From contig JAKQFZ010001138.1 of NCBI GenBank assembly GCA_029558215.1, forward strand, positions 1 to 15,505: a stretch of DNA of 15,505 nucleotides, given 5' to 3'. Below are positions 7,013 to 13,452 of the stretch, in pieces. Both the position numbers and the translations under genes were made by a program. Under the pieces are notes generated by a model. It saw only the letters and a program-made list of their open reading frames with translations. It searched no databases and was not told the DNA's origin. The DNA comes from Candidatus Omnitrophota bacterium (GTDB lineage Bacteria; Hinthialibacterota; Hinthialibacteria; JAKQFZ01). Every line of letters begins with the position of its first letter. The stretch's first letter is position 1.

Positions 7013-7346
7013 GACACCGAAGTGGCTTGAGGACATCTCCACATCTTGTTCGTTCATCTTACAGGTGACAGATGACAAGAGCCCAGCCGACTACGAGGCT
7101 GACGATGTTCTTCGGGCTGCTGTCGAGAGACACTTCGAGATCATTGGTGAGGCGATGAATCGTATCGCACGGTACGACTCTGAGATCGCGATGCGTATCA
7201 CGGACTATGACCGAATAATCTCGTTCCGGAATGTTCTCATCCATGGTTACGATCTTGTGGATGATCAGGCAGTCTGGAGTGTCATCCGTGAGAATGTTCC
7301 TGAGTTGAAGAAACAAGTACAGGAGTTGCTGAAACTCGTTGATTAG
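7002..7346 (+). CDS. hepT: HepT-like HEPN domain toxin (DUF86)
   Basis: 114 residues; its ATG lies inside the last codons of the nucleotidyltransferase gene, which implies translational coupling. The all-helical HEPN domain ends with FRNVLIHGYDLVD (75-87). This is the RX4HXY motif, with Arg76 and His81 as RNase residues and Tyr83 as the tyrosine that MntA-type enzymes AMP-modify in characterised pairs. 'AVERHFEIIGEAMNRI' (40-55) is the conserved helix typical of DUF86. It is expected to cleave RNA (tRNA in some systems) when freed from MntA. Full length, no damage to the motif. The pair sits between sugar-metabolism genes and two lipoprotein genes and looks like a small inserted defence or stress module. 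Confidence 0.92.
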   Translation: MLPKTPKWLEDISTSCSFILQVTDDKSPADYEADDVLRAAVERHFEIIGEAMNRIARYDSEIAMRITDYDRIISFRNVLIHGYDLVDDQAVWSVIRENVPELKKQVQELLKLVD

Positions 7347-7439
7347 TGTTCAGTAACTCTGTGATTAGATGGTAGGTTCGTGGTTTTGGTGCTGGCGACG
7401 GGAGTTGTCGGCAACGGGTATCGAAAGGAGAGCAGAAGT

Positions 7440-7757
7440 ATGAAACGGGTGGTCATGAGTCTTGTGGTTGTTCTGTTGTGTTCGGGCTGTTTCATTGCGC
7501 CAGTGGTACCACCGGTGGGCATCGGCTTCTCGTCATTCAAAGCGCCGCTGGACGTTGAAAATAGTCAGACGACCGTCAGCGCCAGGCGAGGGGAAGCAAG
7601 CAGCGTCTGCGTGTTGTTCCTGTTTTCATTTGGAGAAGCTGGGATTGAAGATGCAGCACGTGCGGGTGGTCTTCGGGTTGTCAACCACGCAGACTACGAG
7701 TACCTGAACGTTCTGGGGATATTCCAGAAATATACGACCATCGTCTATGGCGAATAG
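7440..7757 (+). CDS. TRL-like family lipoprotein, copy 1
   Basis: 105 residues from ATG 7440, nine bases after AAAGGAG (7424-7430). An in-frame start at 7380 has no such site and would bury the signal peptide. Residues 1-17 are a lipoprotein signal ending LLCSGC, with Cys17 as the likely lipidated residue. The -3 position is Cys rather than Leu. The mature part has the TRL-family pattern: 'VPPVGIGFSSFKAPLDV', a central strand 'SSVCVLFLFSFGEAGIEDAARAGG', then 'HADYEYLNVLGIFQKYTTIVYGE', whose 'TTIVYGE' ending is characteristic. The family's function is not established. It is followed 19 bases later by a diverged paralogue, so the pair arose by tandem duplication. Confidence 0.8.
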   Translation: MKRVVMSLVVVLLCSGCFIAPVVPPVGIGFSSFKAPLDVENSQTTVSARRGEASSVCVLFLFSFGEAGIEDAARAGGLRVVNHADYEYLNVLGIFQKYTTIVYGE

Positions 7758-7776
7758 CCCTGAGCAGGAGCGAACA

Positions 7777-8133
7777 ATGAAGAGTTTTCTAACACATGTT
7801 TTCATTGTGATCCTGTTGCTGCTTGTGTGCCAGGGTTGTGCAGTGGTCAGGAGCGCCCCTGTGGTGCCCCCGCAAGGCGTTCTGTTCTCCAGGACACGAG
7901 CACCTTTGTCCGTGGACTTCTCCGAGACTCCCATCTGCGAGAAGAAAGGCTCCGCATCAACTCTGTATGTCCATGACATTCTTCTCACCGGGTTGAGTTT
8001 TGCCTGGGATGATGCGGGCATTGCCAAGGCTGCTGCGAACGGTGGTCTGCGCGAAGTTGAGTATGCGGACTACGAGATGCTCACCATTCTTGGTGTTTTC
8101 GGACGGTTCACAGTGCACGCTCACGGGCGTTAG
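7777..8133 (+). CDS. TRL-like family lipoprotein, copy 2
   Basis: 118 residues from ATG 7777 with AGGAG six bases upstream (7766-7770). A longer in-frame start at 7747 overlaps the previous gene and puts ten polar residues before the signal. The hydrophobic run FIVILLLLVCQGC ends at Cys21, again with Cys at -3. The body mirrors copy 1 segment by segment: 'VVPPQGVLFSRTRAPLSV', 'DAGIAKAAANGGLREVEYADYEMLTILGVFGRFTVHAHGR'. The C-terminal 'TTIVYGE' has changed to 'FTVHAHGR'. It also has a longer linker around 'FSETPICEKKGSAST' with an additional cysteine. Probably outer-membrane anchored and facing the periplasm or the surface. Function unknown; paralogy with copy 1 is clear by eye. Confidence 0.78.
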   Translation: MKSFLTHVFIVILLLLVCQGCAVVRSAPVVPPQGVLFSRTRAPLSVDFSETPICEKKGSASTLYVHDILLTGLSFAWDDAGIAKAAANGGLREVEYADYEMLTILGVFGRFTVHAHGR

Positions 8134-8140
8134 AGTTCTG

Positions 8141-8224
8141 CAACGCAGGCATGCCCATTACAGTGCGTTGGTGCATCTAAGAACCATATCTGTTCTGCAT
8201 CGTGTCTGATGCTGAGGGCTTTTA
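8141..8224. terminator. Hairpins between convergent genes, candidate terminator
   Basis: The gap between the converging lipoprotein and PilT-like genes has CAACGCA 8141-8147 pairing with TGCGTTG 8164-8170. A second stem, GCATC 8197-8201 with GATGC 8208-8212, is followed by GAGGGCTTTT on the + strand. The short T run makes the second stem a modest intrinsic terminator for the + strand lipoprotein genes. It overlaps the stop codon of the minus-strand gene. Confidence 0.4.
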
Positions 8225-9280
8225 GTTTGATATCCCCTGTCGCGTGAGCGCGTTGCGAGCGGTCTCTTCGGTGATAAGCCCTTGAGCAAGCAGTTGCTGG
8301 ATCGCCTGCTCTTGTGTCTGACATTCAGGAGGCATCGGCGTTCTTCGTGAGAAGATATCCGTGCCAGAGGCAATTGCCTGGCGCATCTCTCCGTCAGGAA
8401 TCAGGGTGGAATAGACAGCGACCCGACCGCCTGCTTTCGCTGGCAGCAGCGTCTGAGCACAGATGACATTGATGACCTCTGCAAGGCATTTCCGTACCGC
8501 CTTTCTATTCTCTTCGGGAAAGGTGTCAACGATCTTCTCTATCACGTCTTGGGGTGTGGCCGCAGAGTGGAAAACTGTTATGATGAGACAGCCCAACTCT
8601 GCCGCGGCAAGACACCCCTCAAGCGGTTCCAAGCCTTTCGCTTCAGAGAGAAAGAGAACGTTCGCGTCCTGAGCGAGGGCGGCTTGGATACCTGAAGGAT
8701 AATCTGGCACGTCGAGACCGATTTCCCTCTGTTGAACCAGGGCCTTTTTGGGATTGAAGCGAACGTAGATGGGGTTCTCAACTGTACAGATGTGACAGGA
8801 GACTTCTGCATTGACGTAATCCACAATGCTGTATGCTGTTGTTGATTTTCCGGAGCCGGCGAGACCGGAGAAGATAACCAGTCCCTGTTTCTTCAAGACG
8901 GATTGCAGCACCGGCTGTGGAACTCGAATCCTCTCGACACTCACGACCTCAGGCACGCAAATCTGAACAGTGATGGTGTACTGTCCGCAACAGGAGGCGA
9001 TACTCATTCTCGCATTGGCTTCCCCTGTCAGTGAGCAGGAGCGATGGATTTCTCCGACTTCTGTCCCTACACGTGTCAGGGTTTCCTCACCGACGGCCTC
9101 TCTGGCGAATTCGCTAATCTCATCGGCAGTCAGTATCTCATCCTCCGTTCTCTCAATGAGTCCACGGACGCGCAACGCTGGTGGTTCACCTGGAATCAGG
9201 AACAAGTCGCTCGCTCCCTGGCTCATCGCGTAACGAAGCAGTTTCTCGAATCTGGGGTGCAGTTTTGTCTGAGTTACCAT
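8222..9280 (-). CDS. PilT-like type IV pilus/type II secretion ATPase, divergent and solitary
   Basis: 352 residues; ATG at 9280-9278 with AAGGAGG upstream on the minus strand. Order of motifs: N-terminal PAS-like region with 'GASDLFLIPGEPPALRVRG' (22-40), Walker A GLAGSGKSTT (139-148), Asp box 'CTVENPIYVRF' (165-175), 'VQQREIGLD' (182-190), Walker B 'ANVLFLSEAKGLEPLEG' (206-222) with Glu213, and His box 'TVFHSAATPQDVIEKIVDTFP' (235-255). Canonical PilT reads IED, GEMRD and THT at these places. Here they are VEN, SEAKG and VFHSA, so the ATPase is divergent, though Walker A is intact. No other pilus gene is visible. It follows an ECF sigma gene by 55 bases and is probably transcribed with it. 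It could power twitching, DNA uptake or a related machine. Confidence 0.86.
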   Translation of the reverse strand: MVTQTKLHPRFEKLLRYAMSQGASDLFLIPGEPPALRVRGLIERTEDEILTADEISEFAREAVGEETLTRVGTEVGEIHRSCSLTGEANARMSIASCCGQYTITVQICVPEVVSVERIRVPQPVLQSVLKKQGLVIFSGLAGSGKSTTAYSIVDYVNAEVSCHICTVENPIYVRFNPKKALVQQREIGLDVPDYPSGIQAALAQDANVLFLSEAKGLEPLEGCLAAAELGCLIITVFHSAATPQDVIEKIVDTFPEENRKAVRKCLAEVINVICAQTLLPAKAGGRVAVYSTLIPDGEMRQAIASGTDIFSRRTPMPPECQTQEQAIQQLLAQGLITEETARNALTRQGISN

Positions 9281-9335
9281 GTCACATCCTCCTTATTGGA
9301 ACTAACACAAATATCCCTTGGCTGAATTCCAACTC

Positions 9336-9887
9336 CTACCTCGAAACTGAACCATCCAGGCGTTCCATCAGGCGAGCGCGGAGTGTTCTCCTGGCATCGT
9401 GCAAGCGTCTCTTGACAGTGCCCAATGGGGTCTTCAGGTATTGAGAGATCTCCACATTCTTCATCTCGCGAATATAGAACAGCTCTGCCGTTTCTCGAGT
9501 TGTGGCGGGAAGCGACTGAAGTATCCCGAGCAAACGTTTCCGCAGATCGTCCTTGTCGAGTTGCTCTCTGGGTGTCAACGCATAGCTGGGATACTGGATT
9601 TTGTCGTTCCACTGAATTTCCTTTTTCCTTCTGTTGGCTCTGGAGACAAGAGTCCTTAGTATCTGTCGAAACCAACCAGGAAACGCATCCAAATCCCGCA
9701 GGTTGGGCAACTTTGTCAAAGCTGCAACAAAGCCCTCTTGAACGACATCTTCAGCCAGTGCAGTCTGTTCCAGAAGGGCTGTCACGAAATCCAGTGCCCA
9801 AGGTCTGAAGCGTCGAACCAATTCCGCCACTGCCTCGTCATCCTTTGCCATGCAGCGGGTCAGAATTCCCCTGAGCGACTCGATCAT
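9336..9887 (-). CDS. ECF-type RNA polymerase sigma factor
   Basis: 183 residues; ATG at 9887-9885 with a GAGG Shine-Dalgarno site upstream. Region 2 spans about 18-85, with 'AEDVVQEGFVAALTKLPNLRDLDAFPGWFRQILR' in two parts: core binding by the DVVQE helix and -10 recognition by the 'FPGWF' helix. Region 4 spans about 118-172: 'LPATTRETAELFYI' then the helix-turn-helix 'MKNVEISQYLKTPLGTVKRRLHDARRTLR'. There is no region 1 or 3, as expected of group 4 sigma factors. No anti-sigma gene is adjacent. The next gene on the same strand is the PilT-like ATPase, so this sigma factor is not arranged in the usual sigma/anti-sigma pair. Control by another route, such as a kinase or a distant anti-sigma factor, is inference. 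Confidence 0.93.
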   Translation of the reverse strand: MIESLRGILTRCMAKDDEAVAELVRRFRPWALDFVTALLEQTALAEDVVQEGFVAALTKLPNLRDLDAFPGWFRQILRTLVSRANRRKKEIQWNDKIQYPSYALTPREQLDKDDLRKRLLGILQSLPATTRETAELFYIREMKNVEISQYLKTPLGTVKRRLHDARRTLRARLMERLDGSVSR

Positions 9888-9912
9888 TGTGCTTCCTCAT
9901 CTGTCTTTCTGA

Positions 9913-9946
9913 ATCATAAGGAACCCTGTTGAGGTGAAAAGGTTCG
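9913..9946 (-). promoter_or_regulatory. Candidate promoter with GAACC/GGTTC palindrome upstream of the sigma factor gene
   Basis: On the minus strand, TTTTCA (9940-9935) and TATGAT (9918-9913) match four and five positions of sigma70 boxes at a 16-base spacing. This would give a leader of about 20 bases. The same stretch has an inverted repeat, CGAACC at 9946-9941 and GGTTCC at 9925-9920. GAAC is also the core of many ECF -35 boxes, so the site may be an operator or an autoregulated ECF promoter. Confidence 0.4.
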
Positions 9947-10094
9947 GAGAAAGATATGGATTGCTACCGGTCCGTGCTGTCAGGGTGCATCTGGTTACTC
10001 AAGACGGTGCGAGTCCTCGACGTTTTTGGGTATGCCGGATACCTTCTTTCTCTCTCCAAGAACTCTTTGAAGTCGGGATGGAGTTCGCGCATCC

Positions 10095-11861
10095 TCATTT
10101 CTTCTTCTTCAGAATGCTCTCCCTTGCATCGGCCAGCCACTTTTCGGATTTTGGGAAGTCCTGGTAATCTTTGAGACTGTCGAGAAGTGGATCATCGGGA
10201 CCGATACCAGCAGACTGGAGAAGTGCGTAATCCTGAAGGCTTTCGGCAAAGACTTCCCATCGAATCGAATCAACGGGACCATTTGCACCAGGATAGACGA
10301 CAAATGGATCGCCGTAGGGCAGTCCGGGATAGGCTCCCACGGCGGGATCGGTATACGGATCCGCGATGGTGCCGGTGCAGAAGACGTACCAGTAGTTGTG
10401 TCCCCAATGCAGAAAACCCTTGGCTCCAAGTCGGTAGAAGAGCCATCCTGCCATACGGATTTTTGGGAGGGGTGTGTCGTGAAGTCGCTGCAAGTATCCA
10501 CCCCTGGGGCCGCAACAGAAATATGTCCATGCCGGACAATCTGCCTTGGTGAACTCCGGTGCAGTGGCGATGCTTGGGATGGGCATATCCGTGAGCCTTT
10601 CCACGGCGAAGTGCGTATCGCTCATGGCGTCAATGACCTTCATCCAAGGAGCGAACTCACGGAGCAACTCCCTCGCTTTCCGATAGTCAGCAACCTGCTC
10701 GGGACCATCGGGCTCGTCGGCGCAATGAAAATAGGATCGGTGCAGAATCCCCTCGTCCCTGAGAAACCGTCCGAACTGGGGTAGGAACTGACCGAGAAAG
10801 TTGCGATAGACATTGGATGTGGCGCTGATGTCTGGACTCCAGAGGATATCCCGCGTCTGAGGCCAGCGGTGGAAGATGTGCTGAGGGTGTTTGCCACTCG
10901 TCGGTGCCGGAGTAAAGAAATGGGTGAACTCGAGTTTCTGAGCGCCATGCTTCAAAGCCAATTGCACCCATCGTCGAACATCCGTGAAGTCAAAATCATA
11001 TTGATCCTCATCAAGACGTCGCACTCGAAGCAGCTGCCCGGGTCTAGGCATGATCTCATGTCGGGCGTTGAAAATGGGTGTATAGACCACGTCCAGATTG
11101 TGCGTGACCATGTTGGCGATGTACGTCTCTGCCAACTCCCAGAACCGCTCGCTGAAAGGTGCAGTCTTGTAGTAGTCCCAGATGGACTCTATGTTGATCC
11201 AGTGTGTTGCCGAGAAATCTTTACGAGACTCAATCACAAGAGGACAGACTTCAACAAAAACAGGGATTTCAACAGAGAAGGGAGCCGTTCCCAGCCAGAC
11301 AGGGAAACTGAACTCATCCTCGAACGTAAAACGAACGGTGAGCGTGCGCAGTCCGGGAGACAGATCAGCAGGAGTCTTGATGGTGATCCAGAACGCGCCG
11401 TTTGATTCTGGTCCCACGCTTGCGGAATCTTCGGGAAAGAGAGGGTCGGGAACAAGGCCAGGAATGTGTCCAATACCATCCAGATCGCTCTTGGGAGTAT
11501 CTGTATTCAAGCCCTGCAGGGGAACATAGCCCACCCTTCTGATGGAGACCGAGCACTCGGGAGCGCCCTGCACACTCAGTCTTACCCGAACAAATGTCGT
11601 GCGGTTGTTGCGGAAGCACGCCTGAAAAGAGATCTGCTCGTTTCGAGCTGCCAAGAGGTGGAGCGGGGAGGCATCTCGAGGGGACGAGTTTGGAAAGACT
11701 CTTCTCAGTGAGGTTTCAAGCCAGAAGCAAAGCGCATCCTTTTCGATGGGCTTGGCAGAGGCAGAATGCTTGGATTGTTCTGCTGAGGTTTCCGTCGCTG
11801 CAATGCACGTCATGGCTCCTGCTCCCGTAAGAATCGTCTGCATCGCCTCTCGTCGGTTCAT
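10095..11861 (-). CDS. Secreted DUF4091/GH123-like glycoside hydrolase
   Basis: 588 residues; ATG at 11861-11859 with GGAGAG seven bases upstream. The N-terminus MNRREAMQTILTGAGAM is twin-arginine-like and probably directs export. Residues 45-210 form a beta-rich N-terminal domain. The rest is a catalytic barrel of the DUF4091 type, now grouped with GH123. 'SYFHCADEPDGPEQV' (376-390) carries Asp382-Glu383, matching the Asp-Glu pair used in substrate-assisted hydrolysis of N-acetylgalactosamine linkages. 'GAKGFLHWGHNYW' (479-491) and 'DSIRWEVFAESLQDYALL' (531-548) are further DUF4091 landmarks. The SGNH lipoprotein gene lies 37 bases upstream on the same strand. Substrate specificity is inferred only from the family. 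Confidence 0.85.
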   Translation of the reverse strand: MNRREAMQTILTGAGAMTCIAATETSAEQSKHSASAKPIEKDALCFWLETSLRRVFPNSSPRDASPLHLLAARNEQISFQACFRNNRTTFVRVRLSVQGAPECSVSIRRVGYVPLQGLNTDTPKSDLDGIGHIPGLVPDPLFPEDSASVGPESNGAFWITIKTPADLSPGLRTLTVRFTFEDEFSFPVWLGTAPFSVEIPVFVEVCPLVIESRKDFSATHWINIESIWDYYKTAPFSERFWELAETYIANMVTHNLDVVYTPIFNARHEIMPRPGQLLRVRRLDEDQYDFDFTDVRRWVQLALKHGAQKLEFTHFFTPAPTSGKHPQHIFHRWPQTRDILWSPDISATSNVYRNFLGQFLPQFGRFLRDEGILHRSYFHCADEPDGPEQVADYRKARELLREFAPWMKVIDAMSDTHFAVERLTDMPIPSIATAPEFTKADCPAWTYFCCGPRGGYLQRLHDTPLPKIRMAGWLFYRLGAKGFLHWGHNYWYVFCTGTIADPYTDPAVGAYPGLPYGDPFVVYPGANGPVDSIRWEVFAESLQDYALLQSAGIGPDDPLLDSLKDYQDFPKSEKWLADARESILKKKK

Positions 11862-11898
11862 ATCGTGCTCTCCAGTTCAGAAAAACTAATGTCGTAAT

Positions 11899-12645
11899 CT
11901 ATCGGGACTTCTTCGTCTTCATGAACTTGTCGAGATAGGGTGTGAGTTTCTTTGTCCAAACCTCATAGCCCTTCGGCGAAAGATGCAACATATCCGGATC
12001 AAGCAGTTCCTTGTTCGGAGTTCCGTCCTTGCCCAGCATCTCTTTGTAGATGCTCACAAATGTCAGCCTCTTATCTTTGGAACACTGCTTCTTGATCAGA
12101 GAGTTGGCCTTGCGCATCTCAGGATCATGACTCCATCTTGAGACGCTTGGATGAATGCTGATGTAGATGATCCTGGTCTCAGGGAGTTCCTTATGAACAA
12201 CAGCACGGAATTTCTCGAAATCCGCCGCAACTTCCTCCGGTGGTTTCCCCGCTTTGATGTCATTGTTTCCAGCGTAGAAGACTATCAAAGCAGGTTTGTA
12301 TGGGATAACGATTCGGTCGGCGTAGTGCACCGAGTCCACTATCTGAGAGCCCCCGAATCCCCTGTTGATGACACCGTATCCTGGGAAATACTTCTCAGTA
12401 TCCCACCGCACGACACTCGAACTTCCGATGAACAGAATTCCGTTGGGTTTGGGGGGCTGGACTTTGTCCTTCTCTTCAAATTTCCGAATCGTCTCTTCCC
12501 AGCGTGCTTCGTTGTATTCGCGCTCGAGGACCTCGATCGCTTGTTGCTTCAAAGAACACCCCGAAAAACACAAAAGAAGGGCAAAAGCACACACAAACTG
12601 TCCTGACTTGCACCATGTCCAGACGTTTTCTGACAAATGATCCAT
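11899..12645 (-). CDS. SGNH/GDSL hydrolase lipoprotein (acetylesterase-like)
   Basis: 248 residues from ATG 12645, chosen because GAGGAG lies eight bases upstream and the signal peptide then fits; a start at 12705 adds 20 residues before it. Residues 14-30 form a lipoprotein signal, with Cys30 after FSG. Motifs in order: block I 'LFIGSSSV' with catalytic Ser76, block II 'NRGFGGSQ' (94-101), block III 'GNNDI' (126-130), and block V 'DPDMLHLS' with Asp218 and His221. All catalytic elements are present. Members remove acetyl or other acyl groups from glycans or lipids. The downstream glycosidase, probably cotranscribed, suggests deacylation of the same glycan at the cell envelope; this is inference. 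Confidence 0.88.
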   Translation of the reverse strand: MDHLSENVWTWCKSGQFVCAFALLLCFSGCSLKQQAIEVLEREYNEARWEETIRKFEEKDKVQPPKPNGILFIGSSSVVRWDTEKYFPGYGVINRGFGGSQIVDSVHYADRIVIPYKPALIVFYAGNNDIKAGKPPEEVAADFEKFRAVVHKELPETRIIYISIHPSVSRWSHDPEMRKANSLIKKQCSKDKRLTFVSIYKEMLGKDGTPNKELLDPDMLHLSPKGYEVWTKKLTPYLDKFMKTKKSR

Positions 12646-12693
12646 CTCATGCACTCCTCGATGAAAGAATTGCCGTGAAGGCTTTAGGGCGAT

Positions 12694-12722
12694 CTTAGAC
12701 CACACAAGCGCAAGATGGTCAA
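12694..12722 (-). promoter_or_regulatory. Sigma70-like promoter for the SGNH hydrolase operon
   Basis: On the minus strand, TTGACC (12722-12717) and TCTAAG (12699-12694) match five and four positions of the consensus, with a 17-base spacer. Transcription would start near 12687, giving a leader of about 40 bases before ATG 12645. The position between two divergent genes fits. Confidence 0.5.
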
Positions 12723-12735
12723 GGAGAGAAATGGG

Positions 12736-12781
12736 TTGACGCGACTTTTCTATTTTGTTAGTTTACCAAATAGCCAAATAG
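12736..12781 (+). promoter_or_regulatory. arsR promoter and probable ArsR operator
   Basis: TTGACG 12736-12741 is a good -35 box, but the -10 at the right distance (TAGTTT, 12759-12764) is weak. Over it lies an interrupted inverted repeat: CTATTTTG 12750-12757 and CAAATAG 12767-12773. CAAATAG is repeated directly at 12775-12781. AT-rich inverted repeats over the promoter are the usual autoregulatory site of ArsR/SmtB repressors. The binding itself is inferred. Confidence 0.5.
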
Positions 12782-12797
12782 AGTATAAGGAGTGAAG

Positions 12798-13118
12798 ATG
12801 GAAGAGGGAATACAGGCACGCTATGAGGCTCGGGCAAGAGTGCTTAAGGCTCTGTCGCATCCGACACGATTGTTCATCGTTGATCAGCTGTCTTTGCGCG
12901 ACCATTGTGTCAATGAGCTGACCGAGATGATTGGATCGGATGTTTCGACGGTTTCCAAGCATCTGTCGGTGCTGCGAAACGCCGGGATCATTGACGATGA
13001 CAAGCGTGGAACACAGGTATTCTACTCGCTTCGGGTTCCTTGTATCACGCAGTTCTTTGGGTGCGTTGAGGCGGTTGTGAAGACTCAGGCGGAGCATCAG
13101 ATTGCATCGGTACGGTGA
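12798..13118 (+). CDS. ArsR/SmtB family transcriptional regulator
   Basis: 106 residues from ATG 12798, five bases after AAGGAG (12787-12792); an in-frame GTG at 12792 overlaps that site. The winged helix is complete: 'VLKALSHPTRLFIVDQL' (15-31), recognition helix 'VSTVSKHLSVLRNAGIID' (49-66) and wing 'DKRGTQVFYSLRV' (68-80). Cys37 stands where the classic ArsR metal loop lies (the CVC region), with only one Cys there. Cys82 and Cys89 sit in the C-terminal helix, so a three-thiol arsenite-type site is possible but not proven. It probably represses its own gene and the four genes after it through the repeat at 12750-12781. Derepression by arsenicals or thiol stress is inference. Confidence 0.92.
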   Translation: MEEGIQARYEARARVLKALSHPTRLFIVDQLSLRDHCVNELTEMIGSDVSTVSKHLSVLRNAGIIDDDKRGTQVFYSLRVPCITQFFGCVEAVVKTQAEHQIASVR

Positions 13119-13204
13119 GGGGTCTCTGTTGCCAAGAGCTCATCTGATCGTGTGAAAGAGCGAGTCGGAGATCCCGACCGGCTGCTGCAGACAGGAGTAG
13201 TTCA

Positions 13205-13438
13205 TTGAAGAAGATACAGATTCTGGGGACGGGCTGTTCCAAGTGTAAGAAACTGACTGGAAATGCCGAGCAGGCTGTTCGTGCACTTGGTGCCGACTGC
13301 GCTGTTGAGAAAGTGACCGACATCAATGAGATCCTCAAGTTTGGCGTCATGATGACACCGGCTTTAGCGATTGATGGTGAAGTCAAATCGGTCGGAAAAG
13401 TGTTGTCTGCTGATGACATCAAGGTTTTGATTCAATAG
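13205..13438 (+). CDS. Small thioredoxin-like protein (TM0996/MTH895 family)
   Basis: 77 residues from a TTG start at 13205, seven bases after AGGAG (13193-13197). This is the only start compatible with the compact fold. The redox motif is GTGCSKCKK: Cys11 and Cys14 at the start of helix 1. 'VMMTPALAIDGEVKSVGKV' contains the cis-proline loop Met-Thr-Pro typical of thioredoxin folds. These small cytoplasmic redox-active disulfide proteins often accompany ArsR regulators and CcdA-like or YraQ-like permeases. Here it is the second gene of the operon, in the slot of ArsE in arsEFG clusters. It would pass electrons to partner proteins in the same operon; the electron donor is unknown. Confidence 0.88.
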   Translation: MKKIQILGTGCSKCKKLTGNAEQAVRALGADCAVEKVTDINEILKFGVMMTPALAIDGEVKSVGKVLSADDIKVLIQ

Positions 13439-13452
13439 TTCAAAGGAGTTAC

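Noticed and set aside
7380..7439. Upstream in-frame start extending the first TRL lipoprotein by 20 residues
   Set aside because: No ribosome binding site there, and it would place a second hydrophobic stretch before a proper lipoprotein signal.
10029..10043. GGTAT/ATACC hairpin followed by TTCTTTCTC on the plus strand
   Set aside because: It looks like a plus-strand terminator, but no plus-strand gene ends nearby; for the minus-strand gene the T tract is on the wrong side.
9934..10167. Small plus-strand frame in the gap before the GH123-like gene
   Set aside because: It runs into the antisense of that gene, and the translation resembles no known protein.
10869..11405. 178-residue plus-strand frame inside the GH123-like gene
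   Set aside because: Low-complexity polar translation with no motif, antisense to a well-supported enzyme.
13166..13180. GTCGG/CCGAC stem between arsR and the small thioredoxin
   Set aside because: Five base pairs with no T tract; too weak to call an attenuator or terminator.
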